Positions 60,195 to 64,000 of a stretch of DNA of 64,000 nt are shown here, piece by piece. Source of the stretch: Polytrichum commune. Taxonomy: Eukaryota > Streptophyta > Polytrichopsida > Polytrichales > Polytrichaceae. Position 1 is the first letter of the stretch. Each line of letters starts with the position of its first letter. The position numbers were made by a program, and so were the translations under genes. The notes below the pieces were generated by a model. It ran no database searches, was not told the origin of the DNA, and saw only the letters and a list, made by a program, of their open reading frames with translations. The DNA lies in NCBI GenBank assembly GCA_950295325.1, contig OX485807.1, positions 24,523,666 to 24,587,665 of the forward strand. The letters are read 5' to 3'.

Positions 60195-60680
60195 CCTTCC
60201 CACCTACAAACAAGGAGATTCAATTGCTAATTATACATGAGCCAATTGAGATTGAGATATAACCAACTCAAGTTCAAGACTTTAGGAAATTTGTCAATCA
60301 CTTTAGAGGAATCTAGAGAATGTGTTTTAAATTATCAAGGGGCGAGTCACAAGAGTGCTCTACCCTATTACTATCCTACACACGTGACTAATTCCAATCA
60401 ATTGTCCGACCAAAACCGAACTTTGGCTCATTTTAGAGACCACTTTAAATCAACACTCACTTACAATTGGACTCCACTTGAAGAGCAAGTCACTAACATT
60501 AGAGAATCACAATACATATGTGGCCGGTGCCAATTGGCTACCACAACTTGGCCCATTTCATACACCATCCCTCACTGCAGAGCCAATAAAAGAAAATTGA
60601 AAGATATCAACATGCAACCAATTGGACTAGGAAACACTTGGATGTTGACACTTTGCCCAAAATCCTCTCCCCCCCGCCCG
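60195..60680 (-). repeat. degenerate, longer relative of the hAT-type MITE
   Basis: The left side (ACATGAGCCAATTGAGATTG, CACTTTAGAGGAATCTAGAG) and the right side (AAAGATATCAACATGCAACC, AATTGGACTAGGAAACAC) match the two halves of the element at 61025-61248, but about 260 unrelated bases lie between them. So either this is a longer ancestor or something inserted in it. Ends are not clean. The 149-codon frame through it is not a gene. Confidence 0.45.
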
Positions 60681-60689
60681 TCATGAAAT

Positions 60690-60995
60690 GACATTGAAAT
60701 TGATTTTTAAAGTCCGGGAAGCCGAAAAGGCTAATAGGACTGAAAGTACATCAAGATGGTTTCAAAACAACTAATTCTCTCTAGTGGCAGAGTACGGTAG
60801 CCTTCATGAGATAGAAGCTAATTTCAACTTGATGGTCTATGTGAAAGAAGGACTTGAGGCTCCTTGGAACTACGTTCTCAAATAGTGATGAAAACTTATC
60901 TCTATTAAGCTTCTTTAGAGGACATTCCAATCCAACATGTGCCTCATTTTCACCTGCATTATACAAGTAAGAGTGGCATAGTCTAAATATCATCC
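60690..60995 (-). pseudogene. second C-terminal fragment of a non-LTR retroelement
   Basis: The minus-strand frame contains RLCHSYLYNAGENEAHVGLE then RDKFSSLFENVVPRSL. It is the same protein as at 22551-22994, better kept just after the zinc-knuckle-like motif. The trailing bases (60700-60735, reverse of GGCTTCCCGAACTTTAAAAT-like) are shared too, so both are 3' ends of one element family. Confidence 0.55.
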
Positions 60996-61024
60996 AATTT
61001 CCACAGCAAGTCTATGGTTCATGG

Positions 61025-61248
61025 CACTGCTCAGGGAGGAGCAGCTGATAGTTACATATGAGCCAATTGAGTTTGAGGAATAACCGGTTAAAGTTTGAGA
61101 GCTCAGGAGGATTACCGATCATTTTAGAGGAATCTATAGAACATACCTCAAATGAGTAAAGCAAAACTCGAAGATGTCAACATGTAACCGGTTGGATTTA
61201 GAATAACTAAGATCTTGACCAGCTATACCCCAAAACTTCCCGGCATTG
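61025..61248 (-). mobile_element. hAT-type MITE (224 bp)
   Basis: Ends CACTGCTCAGGGAGG and GGGAAGTTTTGG in the order opposite to 40738. Flanked by GTTCATGG (61017-61024) and GTTCATAG (61249-61256), 8 bp with one mismatch. Carries AACCGGTTA-type motifs at 61082 and 61187. Confidence 0.78.
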
Positions 61249-61256
61249 GTTCATAG

Positions 61257-62589
61257 TGCGGTAGGCACCAATGATCTTTTGCTGAGGTGAAGTCAATGGT
61301 TACTTCAAGTTCTCTTCATATCCATATATGAGAAAACCTTTCAGGTATAGATAATCTACAATAGAGTAAACGTGGATAGGATGATGCAGTGATAACACTA
61401 GAAAGATTCTCATTCCTCATCTGCTGATCACATTGTAACCTGGACACATCAACAGAAACACTTTACAGTGGGGATTTGTGACACAGTTTGAAGTGCCCAG
61501 TAGGGAAATTTTACCAACTCCGACAGTCGATTTACCCTCATGTGATTGTAACTACGTTATTCATTAATCATGTTCGTTGTGAAGCTTTGAAAGACCACGA
61601 GCTTGAAGTATGTTACAAAAGCAAGATTGGAAAAGAAAAAACCTAAAATAGGCTCGTTTTTCAATGAACTTGTCAAAGATTTTATTTTCATTTTTTTGCT
61701 ATCAAAGTGAAGTACATCAAAGAGCCAACTGGAAGTGAAGGCTGGGGGGAGCATTAACAAACACTAAACCCCATCACAATCTCAATCTACAGCTCTGAGG
61801 TCCTCTAAAACTCCCGGCCCCTACTAAGTCCCCAGTCTTCTATAAATGTGATGGGAGTAGTACATGTTCACTTGCAGGATTTTGGATAGTGTTTGGCAAA
61901 AAGCTACTGCTGTAAGGTCTCCAGTAATTTCTAAAAAAGAGTCCCACAGATTTAACTAATGTCCTTTATCTCTATGGCCCTTCCAAAGTGGTAAGAATTC
62001 CCTGAAGAGAGACAAATCTGCCACCGTAAGCTCATATTATTATTGCCACTCTATGACATCATTCTAGCCACTCATATCAAGTTTCTCATCCCCAGGCTGG
62101 AGCTTGCACCTAACCAGTCATGAAAAGTGACTAGTATTTGGAAGGTTGAAGCCAAAGATTGAAAGGGAGAAATGGTCACCCATCCAATGATGTCCTCCCT
62201 AATGGCACATTAATGTGATGATGTCACTCAGCCCCAGCATCAAGCCCTTGGAAGTCCACCCTCCACACACAGACCGGTTAGACGAAAAAAGTTTGTGATT
62301 ACATGGGAAAGGGGCCATGCAAGAGCGACGGAGTTACAAACCAGGGAGAGAAGAGAACTCCAAGGGCAAGAGGTCTGAAATGGGAGAAGTCTGAAAGATA
62401 AAGATAAATTCTACCTACCTTCTTGCTTAACCCTCCTCCCCCACTAACCCATCCCTTATGAGGGTTAAGCTCCTCCCCTTCCATTCTGTCAACCCCACTG
62501 ACAACTCTTGGGTTGCTCAAGCCGCTAAGTACAAGCAAGTTAGTAGACACCTAAAACTACAAACCATTGTAGAACTCTATCACTGTGTT
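61257..62589. other. 3' flank of the H+-ATPase gene
   Basis: Probably includes the 3' UTR of the minus-strand gene. No other recognisable coding frame; the 83-codon frame at 62550-62299 is not supported. Confidence 0.4.
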
Positions 62590-64000
62590 CTATACAGTGT
62601 ATGATTGCTGGATAGTGCCAATATCCAAATTTTTCATGCGCACAACTGATTCAACATGCCCCTTCAACGTGTTTAGCTCCCTCAACCTGCAGTAAACACA
62701 AAAATCACCATGAATTAGGACCCAACAGAACAAATCTCCTTTAAAAAATTTGCAGCACAAGGAAAATAGGTAGAATGGGAGCTTTTTAAGTGTTTACTTT
62801 GCAATTTCAGCCCTCCTCTTAGCCTGCTCAGCCATGAAACCAAGCTCTCTGTTGCCACTGCCTCCAGCAGCCGTCCCTTCCTTCGAATCTGGTGGGTGGA
62901 GTCCGTGCAACGTTCGCTGGGCGTGGGCCCATTGTGCTTCACGGGTTTCCCTTCCAAAGTCCTTCTGCCTTGTGAAGGCAGTCTGCATCACATACAAAAA
63001 AAATCTCGCTAGTCAATTTCCAGGGTAAGAACCTCTACACAGATCAGGTTAAACTCAACTTAATTATTCTTGTAACAAAGAAAAAGTGCATTCGCACTTG
63101 TTCTATTGATTTGTAACCAAAAAATCCTGGGCTCAAAGATTAATGTGTACCTTGCGTTCAATCAATAGATCCCAAGCCTTTCCACTCTGGATGTATCGCA
63201 CAGCAAACTTGATGACGTCAAGGGGAAGATATGTCACAATACTATACAGCCAGATGACTCCAGCCCATCCCCATCCAACACCTCTGATTCTAGCAAATCC
63301 CCAGACAGCGTAGACTGCAATGAATGTAGCAACCTGCAAACACAAACCCATTTCCACCAAGTCTAAGCATCCGTTTGGAACAGCGTCTTGGTACAAGTCG
63401 ATGCATAATGTGGTATTCATCAGCCATATTTAGTTGAAATTTTCAGTAAGAAAAAGATGTGTTAGCTTACCATTTGTGCGGCAACGAAGGCAAACATGAG
63501 TAGAAAACCAGGTCGCTCAACGAAAGACCAGCTTCGGGATCGTGTCACAAAAATAAGTGCCTGACTGATAATGCTGACTTGCAAGTAAATAGCTGCTGTC
63601 TGTCGGCTATTGCTGTCACCAATGTGTCGTACTCCAAATTTGTCCTGTAAATTTCTCAAACTGTCTTTTAAGAACTGCTCTTATAAATGCTTCAGGCAGT
63701 GAAACCAATGAAATTAGAAGTGTGCAGAAATCACTGGCATCGTACTGTAGACGTGGTAAGTTCACTGAATACCATACACACTTTTGACGAGAACAAGAAA
63801 CTGAATTACAAAGCCAAGAAAATTTCATTTACCGAGAAGAAGGTAGTGCTGTGCATGAGATAGAAGAAGAGCACTGTCATCAATGCCATGTAGGTACCCA
63901 ACACAACACCGATTGAGAAGATTTCCTTAAGCTTCCAGCTATCTGGCAAGGGAGATGGCTTCACACGATCCTTTGATATTGTCATGATGGTACCTGTGTC
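62590..64000 (-). CDS. plasma-membrane H+-ATPase (P3A type), C-terminal 268 residues; gene continues beyond the window
   Basis: Proton pump that energises the plasma membrane by ATP hydrolysis. Exons on minus: 64000-63833 (continues upstream), 63644-63471, 63333-63151, 62982-62798, 62686-62590, all with GT-AG introns of 188, 137, 168 and 111 bp. Visible in order: the M6-M7 loop [21 protein letters not shown]7 ([19 protein letters not shown]), M8 ([20 protein letters not shown]), M9 ([18 protein letters not shown]), M10 ([19 protein letters not shown]), then the cytosolic autoinhibitory R-domain with [31 protein letters not shown] and LKGHVESVV. It ends QQSYTV with the penultimate Thr whose phosphorylation lets 14-3-3 bind in plant pumps. 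No break or missing key residue. Catalytic domains lie outside the window. Confidence 0.95.

Noticed and set aside
60237-60686. 149-codon plus-strand frame
   Set aside because: It crosses a degenerate MITE relative whose halves match a non-coding element at 61025-61248.

Overview
This is nuclear DNA of a land plant. Three things support that: the protein ends recognised (a P3A plasma-membrane H+-ATPase finishing in the plant-type Y-T-V signature, and two proteins with the N-terminal Cys/His motif of the plant-specific OCTOPUS/DUF740 group), spliced genes with short GT-AG introns (111-686 bp), and a transposon mix typical of plants (PIF/Harbinger, hAT, Mutator-like MITEs, L1-like LINEs, a solo LTR). 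Short introns and long CT-rich/G-rich 5' leaders make me think of a bryophyte, perhaps a moss, but that is a weak guess. No bacterial operons, phage, CRISPR, rRNA or confident tRNA genes are visible.

The window has gene islands separated by repeat-dense, AT-rich, gene-poor DNA. Left island, about 6.9-11 kb, plus strand: an OCTOPUS-like gene with an uninterrupted 549-codon reading frame (9235-10884) behind a 2 kb leader holding a CT tract, a G-rich tract and a four-unit tandem repeat. Right island, about 52.3-64 kb: a second, divergent OCTOPUS-like gene in three exons (54441-56980, plus strand), then the 3' half of a plasma-membrane H+-ATPase gene on the minus strand (62590 to beyond 64000, five exons, autoinhibitory C-terminus and penultimate Thr intact). 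The two OCTOPUS-like genes share the zinc-knuckle-like N-terminus and a similar leader layout, so they look like old paralogues. Nothing ties them to the ATPase except proximity.

The 41 kb between, and the first 6 kb, are nested transposons. Those whose ends could be fixed by target-site duplications (TSDs): a 3348-bp PIF/Harbinger element (31135-34482, TSD TAA) carrying both the Myb-like/NAM-associated ORF1 and a DDE transposase, each broken mainly by stop codons of C-to-T type; a 1041-bp hAT element (43157-44197, 8-bp TSD) with repeated CCCGTCA subterminal motifs and a surviving hAT C-terminal dimerisation domain; three complete ~230-bp hAT-type MITEs (40738, 47488, 61025) plus one cut by the window edge; a Mutator-like hairpin MITE, solo at 41114 and 59378 and amplified into an 11-unit tandem array at 3770-4938; a 807-bp solo LTR (28188-28994, TSD CATAT) inside an L1-like LINE on the minus strand (about 25.6-29.3 kb); and several TA-flanked TIR families (386-, 417- and 397-bp copies). 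Fragments of at least two more non-LTR retroelement families lie at 22.5-23.2, 45.9-47.4, 49.4-50.4 and 60.7-61.0 kb.

The most interesting item is the tandem array at 3770-4938: each junction between units contains the 9-bp target-site duplication of the founding MITE insertion, so the array looks like a transposon caught turning into a satellite. Next come the hairpin-rich U3 of the solo LTR, a long inverted repeat at 14.1-14.5 kb that could be a small-RNA precursor, and the paired OCTOPUS-like genes.
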